From positions 1 through 21,036 of the forward strand of contig JAVBLU010000044.1 in assembly GCA_031553225.1 (NCBI GenBank): 21,036 nt of DNA, in the 5' to 3' direction. The translations under genes were made by a program, and so were the position numbers. Of the stretch, positions 1-7,055 are shown piece after piece (position 1 is the stretch's first letter; each line of letters opens with the position of its first letter). The notes beneath the pieces are model-generated. The model did not search any database and was not told the origin of the DNA. It saw nothing but the letters and a program-made list of their open reading frames with translations. Source of the stretch: JAVBLU01 sp031553225 (GTDB taxonomy: Bacteria > Bacillota > Clostridia > Christensenellales > UBA1750).

Positions 1-144
1 GCCGCGCGGCCCACCCAGCAGCCGGCGCCCGAGCCGCCGCGCCCGCCCCGCACGGCCCCGGGACCGGTTGTGATGCCTCAGCAGCCCGGCGGCCGCGACG
101 GCCGCGGCGTGCAGTTTCGCCCTCCGCCCAACCCGCGCGGATAA
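1..144 (+). CDS. C-terminal end of an unidentified proline-rich protein (partial)
   Basis: The frame beginning at base 1 stays open for 47 codons and ends at TAA (142-144). The visible residues are a low-complexity tail rich in proline, arginine, glycine and glutamine, ending in PPPNPRG. No catalytic or binding motif is visible, so the function cannot be named. Tails of this kind occur on several envelope and cytoplasmic proteins, and I do not choose between them. It points the same way as the deacetylase gene that starts 59 bases later. High GC content leaves many chance open frames here. The support is the clean stop just before the next gene and the consistent proline-rich composition. Confidence 0.5.
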   Translation, partial: AARPTQQPAPEPPRPPRTAPGPVVMPQQPGGRDGRGVQFRPPPNPRG

Positions 145-203
145 GCATGTCTGGCCGGACGCGCTCATAGATATGAAGAGAGCTCAGCCCTGGGGGGATC
201 GGA

Positions 204-992
204 TTGTTCGTATGGATCGTCGACCGAAAGCAGATCGCCCGCGTGAGCGTGATGTTGTGCCTGCTCGTGGCCTCGTTGGCCTACGGCCGGTTGCTGCTTC
301 CCGAGGGGGGGGCTGCCTCGGCCTCCACGCAGGCTACAGCCCCCGCGCGGCAGATTCCCGTATACCGCGTGGACACGGGCGGCAAAAAGCGCATCGCCAT
401 CTCCTTTGACGCTGCGTGGGGCGCGGAGAAGACGAAGCAGATCGTGGACCTGTTGGACGAGCGCGGCATCTCTTCCACGTTCTTTTTGGTGGGGTTCTGG
501 GTAGACAAGTACCCTGACGAAGTGCGTTATATCGCCGAACACGGCCACGAGATCGGCAACCACACTGAGAACCATCCGCACCTCAACGAGCTGTCCGCCG
601 ATCAGGTGCAGCGGGAGCTTGCATCGGTGAGCGACAAAATTGCCGGCCTGACGGGCAAAGCGCCCACGCTCTTCCGCCCGCCCTACGGCGAGTACAACAA
701 CACCGTGGTCAATACAGCGCGGGGCCTTGGTTATCAGGTCATCCAGTGGGACGTGGATTCCCTGGACTGGAAGGACCGGGGCGTGCAGCCCATGATCGAC
801 CAGGTGGTGCGCAATGTGCAGCCCGGCTCCATCGTGCTCTTCCACAACAATTCGCGCGATATCATGCAGGCGCTGCCCACTATTTTGGACCGGCTTTCCT
901 CCGCAGGCTATGAGATCGTGCCGGTCTCCAGCCTCCTGCTCACCGGAGACACGTTCGTGGACGGACAGGGCATTCAACGGAAGACGAAATGA
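204..992 (+). CDS. PdaB-like polysaccharide deacetylase (NodB/CE4 family)
   Basis: This is a 262-residue member of the carbohydrate esterase 4 (NodB) fold, closest in layout to the sporulation protein PdaB. Family members remove N-acetyl groups from peptidoglycan or related polymers. The N-terminus (about residues 12-30) is one hydrophobic signal-anchor, so the domain should lie outside the membrane. Visible motifs are FDAAWG (Asp69), HxxxH (His120, His124), RPPYGEYN (158-165), QWDVDS (from 181) and LFHN (His214). The second Asp of the usual TFDDG motif is replaced by Ala, as in PdaB-type proteins, so activity should not be assumed. Translation most likely begins at TTG 204: a GGGGGG ribosome site lies 5-6 bases upstream and an in-frame stop lies at 171. 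MFVW...KQI resembles PdaB N-termini. A role in spore cortex formation is inference. Confidence 0.85.
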   Translation: MFVWIVDRKQIARVSVMLCLLVASLAYGRLLLPEGGAASASTQATAPARQIPVYRVDTGGKKRIAISFDAAWGAEKTKQIVDLLDERGISSTFFLVGFWVDKYPDEVRYIAEHGHEIGNHTENHPHLNELSADQVQRELASVSDKIAGLTGKAPTLFRPPYGEYNNTVVNTARGLGYQVIQWDVDSLDWKDRGVQPMIDQVVRNVQPGSIVLFHNNSRDIMQALPTILDRLSSAGYEIVPVSSLLLTGDTFVDGQGIQRKTK

Positions 993-1016
993 TCTTCACA
1001 TGATGGTGGTGGTCCG

Positions 1017-1640
1017 ATGGCACCCGATCCCCAGAACCGCATGCTGCTCAGCGGCCGCATCGCGACCGTACCGGAATGGGACCACGCCATGTTTGGCGAG
1101 GACTTTTTCCGCTGCATGCTCTCCATCGCGCGGCTGTCCGGCGCGGCGGACAGGGTGCCGCTGCTCTTTTCCGGGCGGCTGTGCGATCCGGCGGTGATGA
1201 AAGTGGACCAGCACGCGCGCGTGCAGGGGCAGGTAAGGGCTTACAAAAAGGTGGTGGCAGGCCGCAACCGCCTGCTCATTGTGGCCTTCGCCCGCCAGCT
1301 GAGCCCCGAGAGCGAGGCCCTGGAACCGCTCAACTCCGTGGAACTCACGGGGCATCTGCTGCGCCCGGCCGTCCACCGCATGACGCCGCTGGGGCGGGAG
1401 ATCGCCGACATGCTCGTGGGCATTCCGCGCGCGGGCACGAAGGTGGACTGCCTGCCGTGCATCGCCTGGGGCCGCAACGCGCGCTATGCCGCATCGCTGC
1501 CAACCGGCGCGCTCATCACCTGCCAGGGGCGGCTGCAGTCGCGCGCGTACCAAAAAAAACTGGAGGATGAGTCCGTGGAGGAACGCACGGCTCTTGAAAT
1601 CTCCCTCGTCACCATCGCCGAGACGCGCGAGGCGCCTTAG
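1017..1640 (+). CDS. twin OB-fold single-stranded DNA-binding protein-like
   Basis: This 207-residue protein appears to hold two tandem OB-fold units, about residues 8-95 and 106-202. The second is the clearer SSB-like unit: NSVELTGHLLRP opens it, TPLGREIADMLVGI and CIAWGRNARYA form the core strands, and GRLQSRAYQKK follows. The first half repeats the pattern more loosely (LSGRIATVPEW, then RAYKKVVAGRNRLLIVAFAR). This arrangement matches a Clostridia family annotated as single-stranded DNA-binding protein but distinct from canonical SSB: it has no acidic DDDIPF-type tail for partner docking. ATG 1017 is the first usable start in frame. It has only a weak ribosome site (GGTGG) and lies 24 bases after the deacetylase stop, so the two are probably co-transcribed. 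The cellular role is unknown to me. Confidence 0.8.
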   Translation: MAPDPQNRMLLSGRIATVPEWDHAMFGEDFFRCMLSIARLSGAADRVPLLFSGRLCDPAVMKVDQHARVQGQVRAYKKVVAGRNRLLIVAFARQLSPESEALEPLNSVELTGHLLRPAVHRMTPLGREIADMLVGIPRAGTKVDCLPCIAWGRNARYAASLPTGALITCQGRLQSRAYQKKLEDESVEERTALEISLVTIAETREAP

Positions 1641-1657
1641 CCCCGTCCTGCGCTCCG

Positions 1658-1706
1658 CGCATATGACAGCAGCCCGGCTGGCTCAGCCGGGCTGCTGTCA
1701 TATGCG
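1658..1706. terminator. bidirectional terminator hairpin between convergent genes
   Basis: A perfect 22-bp stem (left arm 1658-1679, right arm 1685-1706) encloses a five-base loop GGCTC. The core of the arms is GACAGCAGCCCGGCT and its complement. It sits between the SSB-like gene ending at 1640 and the oppositely oriented phosphoesterase gene ending at 1741, the expected place for a shared terminator. There is no strict T-run on either side, only mixed T-rich sequence after the right arm. Termination strength is therefore inferred from the stem alone. Confidence 0.8.
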
Positions 1707-1740
1707 TTCGTATGTTGTTCCTGCGCGCGGCGGGTCGCCT

Positions 1741-2436
1741 TCAGGTGATGGCGCACAGGGCAAAGCCCAGGCAGTCGCAGGATACGCACCGGTAGCGCAC
1801 GGGACCGCGGCGGCCGCTGAAGGCGCCGCGCAGGGCCGCGCCGTGCAGATGCCCATACACGCAGTCCGTCGCGCCGTAGGCCTCCAGAAGAGCGGTAAAG
1901 AGCGTGTCCTCGCCGCGCTCATTCACCGGCGGATAATGCATCATGGCGATCAGGCGGCCGTGCGGAGCGATCCTGCGCGCTTCCTTCAAGGAGAGCTCCA
2001 GGCGCTGCGCCTCGCGCAGGTAGATCTTCCTGTCCTGCTCGTCGGCGCTCTCGCATATCCAGCCCCGCGCGCCGGCGATCACGCATCCAGAAAAGGCGAA
2101 AGCGTCGTTCTGCAGCGCGTGCATCCCTTCGGGAAGCGCTGCGCGCAGGCGCGAGAGCGAGCTCCACCAGTAATCGTGGTTGCCGCGCAGCAAAAGCTTC
2201 CTGCCGGGAAGCGCCCCGATGTCCCGGATGTCGGGCAACGCCTCCTCAAGGGTCATGGCCCAGGAAATATCGCCCGGCACAAGCACCAGATCGCACGGGC
2301 GTACGCGCAGCCGCCAGTCCTCACAAATGTGCGCAAAGTGCCCCGTCCAGTGGGCGCCGAACACATCCATGGGCTTATCGCCGCCGCCCTGCAGGTGCAG
2401 GTCGGCAATGGCGAACAGGCGAGGATCAGTCGTCAT
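1741..2436 (-). CDS. calcineurin-like metallophosphoesterase (COG1768 type)
   Basis: This 231-residue predicted phosphohydrolase carries the full dimetal phosphoesterase signature: DLH (Asp12, His14), GDISW (Asp56), GNHD (Asn86, His87), a histidine in MMHYPP (His167) and GHLH (His196, His198). The segments DKPMDVFG and RGNHDYWWSSL are typical of the uncharacterised COG1768 family. The substrate is unknown; cytoplasmic location is inferred because no signal peptide is visible. The start is ATG at 2434-2436, preceded at about six bases by GAGGAG (2441-2447 region, minus strand). The open frame extends further upstream but that part is a shadow of the zinc-ribbon gene. The first 11 bases overlap the end of that gene, implying co-transcription and probable translational coupling. 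Confidence 0.9.
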   Translation of the reverse strand: MTTDPRLFAIADLHLQGGGDKPMDVFGAHWTGHFAHICEDWRLRVRPCDLVLVPGDISWAMTLEEALPDIRDIGALPGRKLLLRGNHDYWWSSLSRLRAALPEGMHALQNDAFAFSGCVIAGARGWICESADEQDRKIYLREAQRLELSLKEARRIAPHGRLIAMMHYPPVNERGEDTLFTALLEAYGATDCVYGHLHGAALRGAFSGRRGPVRYRCVSCDCLGFALCAIT

Positions 2437-2914
2437 CGCTCTCCTCATCGTCGTCTTCGTCCGAGGATCCCTCGTCGTCCTCCAACTCGTCCTCCAGCTC
2501 GTCCAGCTCGGTCTCCTGCAACTCGACCAGCTCGCTTTCCTCGGCTGGCTCCTCGTCCTCCATGCCCAGCTCCTGGCCGATGGCTTTGAACTCGGCGTCG
2601 GGCATGTCGTCCTCGCCAAGTTCGATGACGATCTCATCCATGGCGCTGGCGGCGGTTACGTCCAGCATTTCATCCGGAACGGCCACAGCGTCGCCGGTCT
2701 GTTCTCCGATGCCTTCCTGGCGCTTGATCTCGCGGTAGCAGTAAAAGCACAGCTCCTCGCCCGGCAGGGCCGGATGCTCGCCGCACTCCGCGCACATGCC
2801 CGCCAGATCGTCGCGCACCTCCTCGCCGTGCATCTCACGACGGCATACGGAGCAATACTTCTCCGTGTCCTGCATGTAGTTGAGCTCACAGCGGGGGCAT
2901 TTGATAAAAGCCAT
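2426..2914 (-). CDS. four-CxxC zinc-ribbon protein with acidic C-terminal tail
   Basis: This 162-residue protein has four CxxC pairs in its first 60 residues: Cys6/Cys9, Cys21/Cys24, Cys41/Cys44 and Cys56/Cys59. These would form two zinc ribbons. From about residue 90 the chain becomes strongly acidic and the last 45 residues are almost all Asp, Glu and Ser with Leu, probably disordered. No enzyme motif is present; a nucleic-acid or protein-docking adaptor is a reasonable guess only. The ATG at 2912-2914 has GGAGGG eight bases upstream. It is the first gene of a two-gene unit with the overlapping metallophosphoesterase and is divergent from the CAP-domain gene. I recognise the architecture as a clostridial hypothetical but know no assigned function. 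Confidence 0.85.
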   Translation of the reverse strand: MAFIKCPRCELNYMQDTEKYCSVCRREMHGEEVRDDLAGMCAECGEHPALPGEELCFYCYREIKRQEGIGEQTGDAVAVPDEMLDVTAASAMDEIVIELGEDDMPDAEFKAIGQELGMEDEEPAEESELVELQETELDELEDELEDDEGSSDEDDDEESDDD

Positions 2915-2975
2915 AGTCAGGACCCTCCAGCGTGTAGTTGGTAAACATTTCTATGTCAAAAAATTCCCTGTTTTC

Positions 2976-3004
2976 TTGCGAGTTGCCAACGATACGTTTA
3001 CACT
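2976..3004 (+). promoter_or_regulatory. candidate housekeeping promoter of the CAP-domain gene
   Basis: TTGCGA (2976-2981) and TACACT (2999-3004) are separated by 17 bases in the AT-richer gap between the divergent zinc-ribbon and CAP-domain genes. Transcription would begin near 3011, giving a leader of about 55 bases that ends in a strong AAGGAGG site (3052-3058). Both hexamers match the consensus only partly. Confidence 0.35.
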
Positions 3005-3066
3005 TGCGTTACATACCCCGGAATCGGACGCCGCGGGTGTGAACGTTTCGTAAGGAGGAATTAACA

Positions 3067-3846
3067 ATGCAGAAGTTCCGATGGCCCGCACTCCTGAGCG
3101 CCGTAATATGCGCTGCAGTGCTGCTCGGGCCGCCCCGCACCGCCTACGCCGCGTGCGACGTCACCGCGCCGTCCACGGCGGCGGGCGTCACGCAGGTAGC
3201 CCCGGGCGTTTACAGAGTATGCCTGTGGCCCGGTTTTAGCTTCGACCTGCGGGTGCCTTTCACATCCGGCGCAGCCCCCAGCCAAGCGGTTCCGTCGACG
3301 CCCACGTCCGTCTGTCCGGTGCCCGGGGCGACCACGCCGCCCACCAGCCAGTTCCCGGCCTGGCAGCCGCCCTCTTCCACAGGGAGAAACGGCGCCTCCA
3401 CCTGTCCGACAGCCACGCAGCCCGGCAGCGCATCCACGCCAACCGACGCCAATTATACACAAAGCGGCTGTAGCGCGCAAGCGCAACAAATGCTGAATCT
3501 TGTGAATAATGAGCGCGGACGGGCCGGTCGCGCGCCGCTCTCGCTCGACAATCAGCTGTGCACCATCGCCGACCTCAAGTCGAAGGACATGTTCACCAGA
3601 AACTACTTCGATCATACCTCGCCCACCTACGGCTCGATGGCGAACATGCTCAGGATGTTCAATTATACGTTCGTCAGCTGCGGGGAGAACATCGCCAAGC
3701 ATGCCACCATCGAAAAAGCACACGCAGCGTTCATGTCCAGTGACGGACACAGGCAGAACATCCTCTCCTCGTCCTGGCAAAGGATGGGCATCGGCATTTA
3801 CAACGCAAACGGCTATGTGCTCGTCACGCAGGTTTTCGTGCGCTAG
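3067..3846 (+). CDS. secreted CAP/SCP-domain protein (YkwD-like)
   Basis: This 259-residue protein begins with a signal peptide (hydrophobic residues about 7-21, probable cleavage after AYA at 28). A Thr/Pro/Ser-rich spacer follows to about residue 130, and a C-terminal CAP (SCP/PR-1) domain to the end. CAP hallmarks are LVNNERGRAGRAPL, YFDHTSP, CGENIAK, GHRQNIL and a final QVFVR strand. Bacterial CAP proteins of this group are exported and often linked to spores or envelopes, but their activity is mostly unknown. The N-terminal part after the signal is cysteine-containing and ends a short domain before the spacer. The start ATG 3067 has AAGGAGG eight bases upstream. It is a single-gene unit, with its own candidate promoter and a terminator at 3881-3921. 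Confidence 0.88.
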   Translation: MQKFRWPALLSAVICAAVLLGPPRTAYAACDVTAPSTAAGVTQVAPGVYRVCLWPGFSFDLRVPFTSGAAPSQAVPSTPTSVCPVPGATTPPTSQFPAWQPPSSTGRNGASTCPTATQPGSASTPTDANYTQSGCSAQAQQMLNLVNNERGRAGRAPLSLDNQLCTIADLKSKDMFTRNYFDHTSPTYGSMANMLRMFNYTFVSCGENIAKHATIEKAHAAFMSSDGHRQNILSSSWQRMGIGIYNANGYVLVTQVFVR

Positions 3847-3880
3847 GGCGTCCGCCCAAAGCATACCTGCGCGCATCGCG

Positions 3881-3921
3881 CAAAGAATGCGTCCCGCCGC
3901 GTGGGCGGGACGCATTCTTTG
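3881..3921. terminator. bidirectional terminator hairpin after CAP gene and spoIIE
   Basis: A perfect 18-bp stem (3881-3898 paired with 3904-3921) with loop GCGTG lies between the convergent CAP-domain and spoIIE genes. The outer base pairs are AAAG/CTTT, so each strand ends the stem in a short T-run, as expected of an intrinsic terminator working in both directions. Confidence 0.85.
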
Positions 3922-3996
3922 TCCCGTGCAAAACGCATCATCTATATTCGGAAGAACGGCGGCGAAACTCAACCGCAGTTTGGTAAAACATAGCGT

Positions 3997-6510
3997 TTAC
4001 GCCGTTGCGGCCACCGTGCGTACCCGCTCTTTTGCGCCCTCGCTCGTCTGGCCGGACTCGGCCGCTGCGGCCATCACGCGCGTGACAAGCACGGTTGCGT
4101 CGTCCGTATGGGTGAGGCCCAGCGCGAGGCGGCGCTCCTGCGAAGCAACATACAGCGCGTCCGCCAGCGCCTGCGGGTTGCGCGCGTCCATGCCGGGCAG
4201 CAGCCCGCACAGCCAATCGCAATCCTCCGCGCCGCAGATGCCGTCGGATACCTGCACGAGCACGTCGTCCGGCTGAAGATCCAGCGTTTGCGCGCTGGGA
4301 CGCGCGCCGGGCACGATGCCCGCCGGAAGCGACGAGGAAGGAAGCGCGCTGGCCTTGCCGCCCCGCAGAACAGCGCCTGCGGCGGCGCCCAGCCGCCACA
4401 CCTCGGCCTTTGCGGCGCAGGCGTCCACCACGCACAGGTCGATGGTGGAGAAAGCCTCCCCGCCGCGCAGCATCAAGATGCCGTTCACAGCCTCCAGCAT
4501 CAGTCCGGGGCGCAGGCTCGCCCGCTCCAAATCAAGAAGAAGGGACACGGTCGCCTCCGACTGACGTTTGGCGTCGCTGCCCGTGCCCATGCCGTCCGAC
4601 AGGACGCTCACGAACCTGCCGGGCAGGGCGGCCACGCCGTGGCTGTCGCCCGAGCGCTCACCCGCCATGCCGGGCGCGGACGCGTACCCGGTGGCGCAGC
4701 GGAGCTTGGGCGCGGGCGTCAGCATAAACAGGCCGTCCTGCCCTTCCTGGCAGGCCATGGGGCGTCCTAGGGCTTGCGATATAGCCTCGCGCGCCGGATC
4801 GCTTACGCATCCCCCCGGCCGCAGGCGCAAATATACGCAGGGTGCGTCCGCCTCGCGCAGCACCTGCACGTCCTCGCAGCGTACGCCGATTCGGCACAGT
4901 GCGTCACGCACCAGGCGCGCGGCTTCATGATCTGTGAGGCATGGCTCGTCCATGTCCGCGGCCGTCTCCACCAGCGCGCAGCGCAGCAGATCCAGCTGGC
5001 CGGCAAAGCAGACGGCGCTTTCCCTCCGCTCCTGCGCGGCGGCGCGCTCCTGCGCCATCAGCTTGCGCTGGGCGTCCATAGCGGCGGTCATCGCGCTCAT
5101 GTGCAGGCACCGCCTGCTCGTGCGCGGCGCGCCGCCCTCCCCTGTACGCAGCGCCTCGTACAGATCGCCGCACAACTGGGCGATCCCCTCTTCCCCGCAC
5201 TGCTCGCGCCAGGAACACGCTGCGCACACGGCCGCGCCCGAACAGAGCACGCGCGCGCCGTCCTCGCTCTCCTCCTTCGACGCAGCGCCGTGGCGGATGG
5301 CCTCGCCCATGCCGGAAACGCCGCGCGCAAGGCTTGCGAGACGCTCGCCCGTCCGTCTGCGCACGATGCCGATGGCGTGCCCTTCCTCGCGCGCGGCGGC
5401 GCACATGGCGTCCACGCTTTGCATGAGCGCCTTGATGAGCGCGCGCGGGGTGAGGAAGAAGAGCGCCGCGGCGATGCCCAAATCATAGAAGGGAAGGGCG
5501 GCCGCCAGACCGGGCGTAAGCACCAAACACAGGCACATGCCCAAAGCGTACCCCGCGGCAAGCCCGACGCGCGTGAGGCTTCGCAGCGCGCCGCCGGTAA
5601 GGCCGCCCAGGGCCATCACGCCCACAAGCGAAGCAGTTTGCAGCGCGGATGGGGCCAGCGCGCCGCCGTGCCCGGTGCCCAGGGCCATGGCGGCGCCCAG
5701 CAGCGCGCCGGTCGCGCCGCCGGCCGCCGCCCCGCCCACCAGCGCCACAATCATGGTAAGCCAGATAATGAGCACGCGCGCGGGCATCACCGGCCCAAGG
5801 GCGACGTCGGACAGGCCTAGTATGAACAGCCCGGCAAGCAGCGCAAGGCACACGACCTCCTCGGCCGTCATGCCGTGCCGGGCATTCTTAACGGCGCGCA
5901 AGCCCTGCATGGCGATAAACGTGAGCGCAACCGACAGCGGTGCGCCCACGATCGCCACAATGCGGTCGTACAGAAGGGTCCGACCGATCATCAGCGTGCA
6001 GCACAGCCAAACGAGACCCGCCAGAAAGGGCTTGGCCTTGGGCGGGCATACCCGCCCTCCGGTTTGCCAAAGGCTGAGAATGCAAAACAGCGTAAGGCAG
6101 GCAAGAACGGGCAGCAAAGCCCACATCCCTTCCGCGGGCAAGCGTGTGGCGCACCCGGCCGCCACGCCCAGCAGGAAGGGCAGCGGCCGCGCATCCTCGC
6201 GCTCGGAGGCGGCCAGCACGCACAAGGCGGCGGGCGACGCGCCGCCCAGCCACCACGCCCGCCCGAGCAGCGTGCCCGTTACGGCCCAAACGAACCAGAC
6301 AGCCATGCGCTGCCCGGCTGGAAGCGCGCGCGGAGGCAGGCCCTTCGCGCGTGCGCGGGCGGCCCATCCGGCCTTCGTGCGCACGGGGATGGGTGATACG
6401 CGCGCCCAGGGTCCCGGCCGCATAATGCGGTTTTTGCGGGCGGGATAACAACAAAGACAAGCGACCATCGCCCTGCGCGGTTTTGGGGGAAACAACCTGT
6501 GTAGTGTCAC
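3997..6510 (-). CDS. spoIIE: stage II sporulation protein E, PP2C-type phosphatase
   Basis: This 837-residue protein has the SpoIIE layout: a polytopic N-terminal membrane region (about residues 60-370, roughly ten helices), a cysteine-containing middle region, and a C-terminal PP2C phosphatase domain (about 610-820). Metal-binding phosphatase motifs are intact: LSDGMGTG (Asp639), GGEAFSTIDL, QVSDGI (Asp756) and HTDDATVL (Asp803, Asp804). In Bacillus subtilis (827 residues) SpoIIE dephosphorylates SpoIIAA to release sigma-F in the forespore and interacts with the division machinery. I chose GTG 6508-6510 because AGGTGA, complementary to the 16S rRNA end, lies four bases upstream. ATG 6468 and ATG 6423 have poor ribosome sites. 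It is transcribed alone, divergent from the carboxypeptidase gene. No truncation or missing key residue was seen. Confidence 0.95.
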   Translation of the reverse strand: MTLHRLFPPKPRRAMVACLCCYPARKNRIMRPGPWARVSPIPVRTKAGWAARARAKGLPPRALPAGQRMAVWFVWAVTGTLLGRAWWLGGASPAALCVLAASEREDARPLPFLLGVAAGCATRLPAEGMWALLPVLACLTLFCILSLWQTGGRVCPPKAKPFLAGLVWLCCTLMIGRTLLYDRIVAIVGAPLSVALTFIAMQGLRAVKNARHGMTAEEVVCLALLAGLFILGLSDVALGPVMPARVLIIWLTMIVALVGGAAAGGATGALLGAAMALGTGHGGALAPSALQTASLVGVMALGGLTGGALRSLTRVGLAAGYALGMCLCLVLTPGLAAALPFYDLGIAAALFFLTPRALIKALMQSVDAMCAAAREEGHAIGIVRRRTGERLASLARGVSGMGEAIRHGAASKEESEDGARVLCSGAAVCAACSWREQCGEEGIAQLCGDLYEALRTGEGGAPRTSRRCLHMSAMTAAMDAQRKLMAQERAAAQERRESAVCFAGQLDLLRCALVETAADMDEPCLTDHEAARLVRDALCRIGVRCEDVQVLREADAPCVYLRLRPGGCVSDPAREAISQALGRPMACQEGQDGLFMLTPAPKLRCATGYASAPGMAGERSGDSHGVAALPGRFVSVLSDGMGTGSDAKRQSEATVSLLLDLERASLRPGLMLEAVNGILMLRGGEAFSTIDLCVVDACAAKAEVWRLGAAAGAVLRGGKASALPSSSLPAGIVPGARPSAQTLDLQPDDVLVQVSDGICGAEDCDWLCGLLPGMDARNPQALADALYVASQERRLALGLTHTDDATVLVTRVMAAAAESGQTSEGAKERVRTVAATA

Positions 6511-6551
6511 ATGCTCACCTGCTTTGCTGGGATAGGCTTGTCCGGGAGGCC

Positions 6552-6585
6552 ATTGTAACACGCCCGCGCCGCGAAAAACTGTCGG
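6552..6585 (-). promoter_or_regulatory. weak candidate spoIIE promoter region
   Basis: On the minus strand TACAAT (6552-6557) is a good -10 hexamer about 42 bases before the spoIIE GTG. No -35 hexamer lies 17 bases upstream. A CCGACA stretch (6580-6585) lies 22 bases upstream and partly resembles a Spo0A box. Spo0A-dependent spoII promoters are known for such long spacers. The match is five of seven at best, so this is only a suggestion. Confidence 0.2.
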
Positions 6586-6804
6586 CCCGCGGTGCAGAAC
6601 ATGGCGAGAGGCAGGCAGAATCCCCTGTGCTTCGGCAAAGGAATCGTTCCTCGCGCGCCCTTCCGTTTTTCCATGCACATGCGCGCACCGACGTCCTGCC
6701 AAAGCCTTTCCCGCCGCCCGCCCGCAAACGGAGGACGGTTTTGCGGCCGCGCCAAGGGGGAGACGATCATGAAAAATGGGCAGTTTCGCTGGAAACCGCT
6801 ATGC

Positions 6805-6828
6805 ATATCATGAAAAAAATGATATACT
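6805..6828 (+). promoter_or_regulatory. extended -10 promoter overlapped by an inverted repeat (carboxypeptidase gene)
   Basis: TGATATACT (6820-6828) is an extended -10 element. The -35 position (6800-6805) is poor, as is usual for extended -10 promoters. The inverted repeat ATATCAT (6805-6811) and ATGATAT (6819-6825), separated by GAAAAAA, covers the spacer and enters the -10. This is a plausible operator for a dimeric regulator. Transcription would start near 6835, giving a leader of about 220 bases before the carboxypeptidase start. Confidence 0.5.
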
Positions 6829-6832
6829 CAAC

Positions 6833-7045
6833 AGAACGATGTCAGCGCATGTGCAACGCATCAAACGCTTCGATCGTTCTTCCTAACATAGGCTCCTTTC
6901 TGCATCTGCCGCGGCCTGTAAAGGCACGGCGGCCAAATAATCAAACGACATGCGGGGCTTAATCGGGGGCCGGAGCATGTGTGAAGGCCCTCAGCGCCAC
7001 CGGCCCCTCGCCCAAAGAAAACACGTTTCTGCGGGCACAAAGGAG
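6833..7045 (+). other. structured 5' leader of the carboxypeptidase gene
   Basis: This stretch holds no convincing gene but four successive hairpins that would form in the RNA. The first (6833-6880) pairs AGAACGAT with ATCGTTCT and then AGCG with CGCT across symmetric three-base internal loops. The second (6908-6930) has GCCG/CGGC outside and GCCT-GTAA-AGGC inside. The third (6966-7007) pairs GGGGCCGG with CCGGCCCC. The fourth (7010-7036) pairs GCCC/GGGC and AGAAA/TTTCT around ACACG and ends a few bases before the AAAGGAG ribosome site. I do not recognise a known riboswitch. GC-rich DNA makes chance stems common, but the first and fourth are not especially GC-rich. The rest of the gap (6511-6804) shows only spoIIE upstream DNA and a 14-codon open frame (6769-6813) after GGGGGAG. 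Confidence 0.4.
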
Positions 7046-7055
7046 TGTTCTGAAC

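Noticed and set aside
2931..2959. Minus-strand TTGACA with TACACG at 17 bases before the zinc-ribbon gene
   Set aside because: The -35 is perfect but transcription would start inside the ribosome site of the gene, leaving no usable leader.
4108..5820. Long plus-strand open frames opposite spoIIE
   Set aside because: They are arginine, alanine and histidine-rich antisense shadows of a confidently identified gene in GC-rich DNA.
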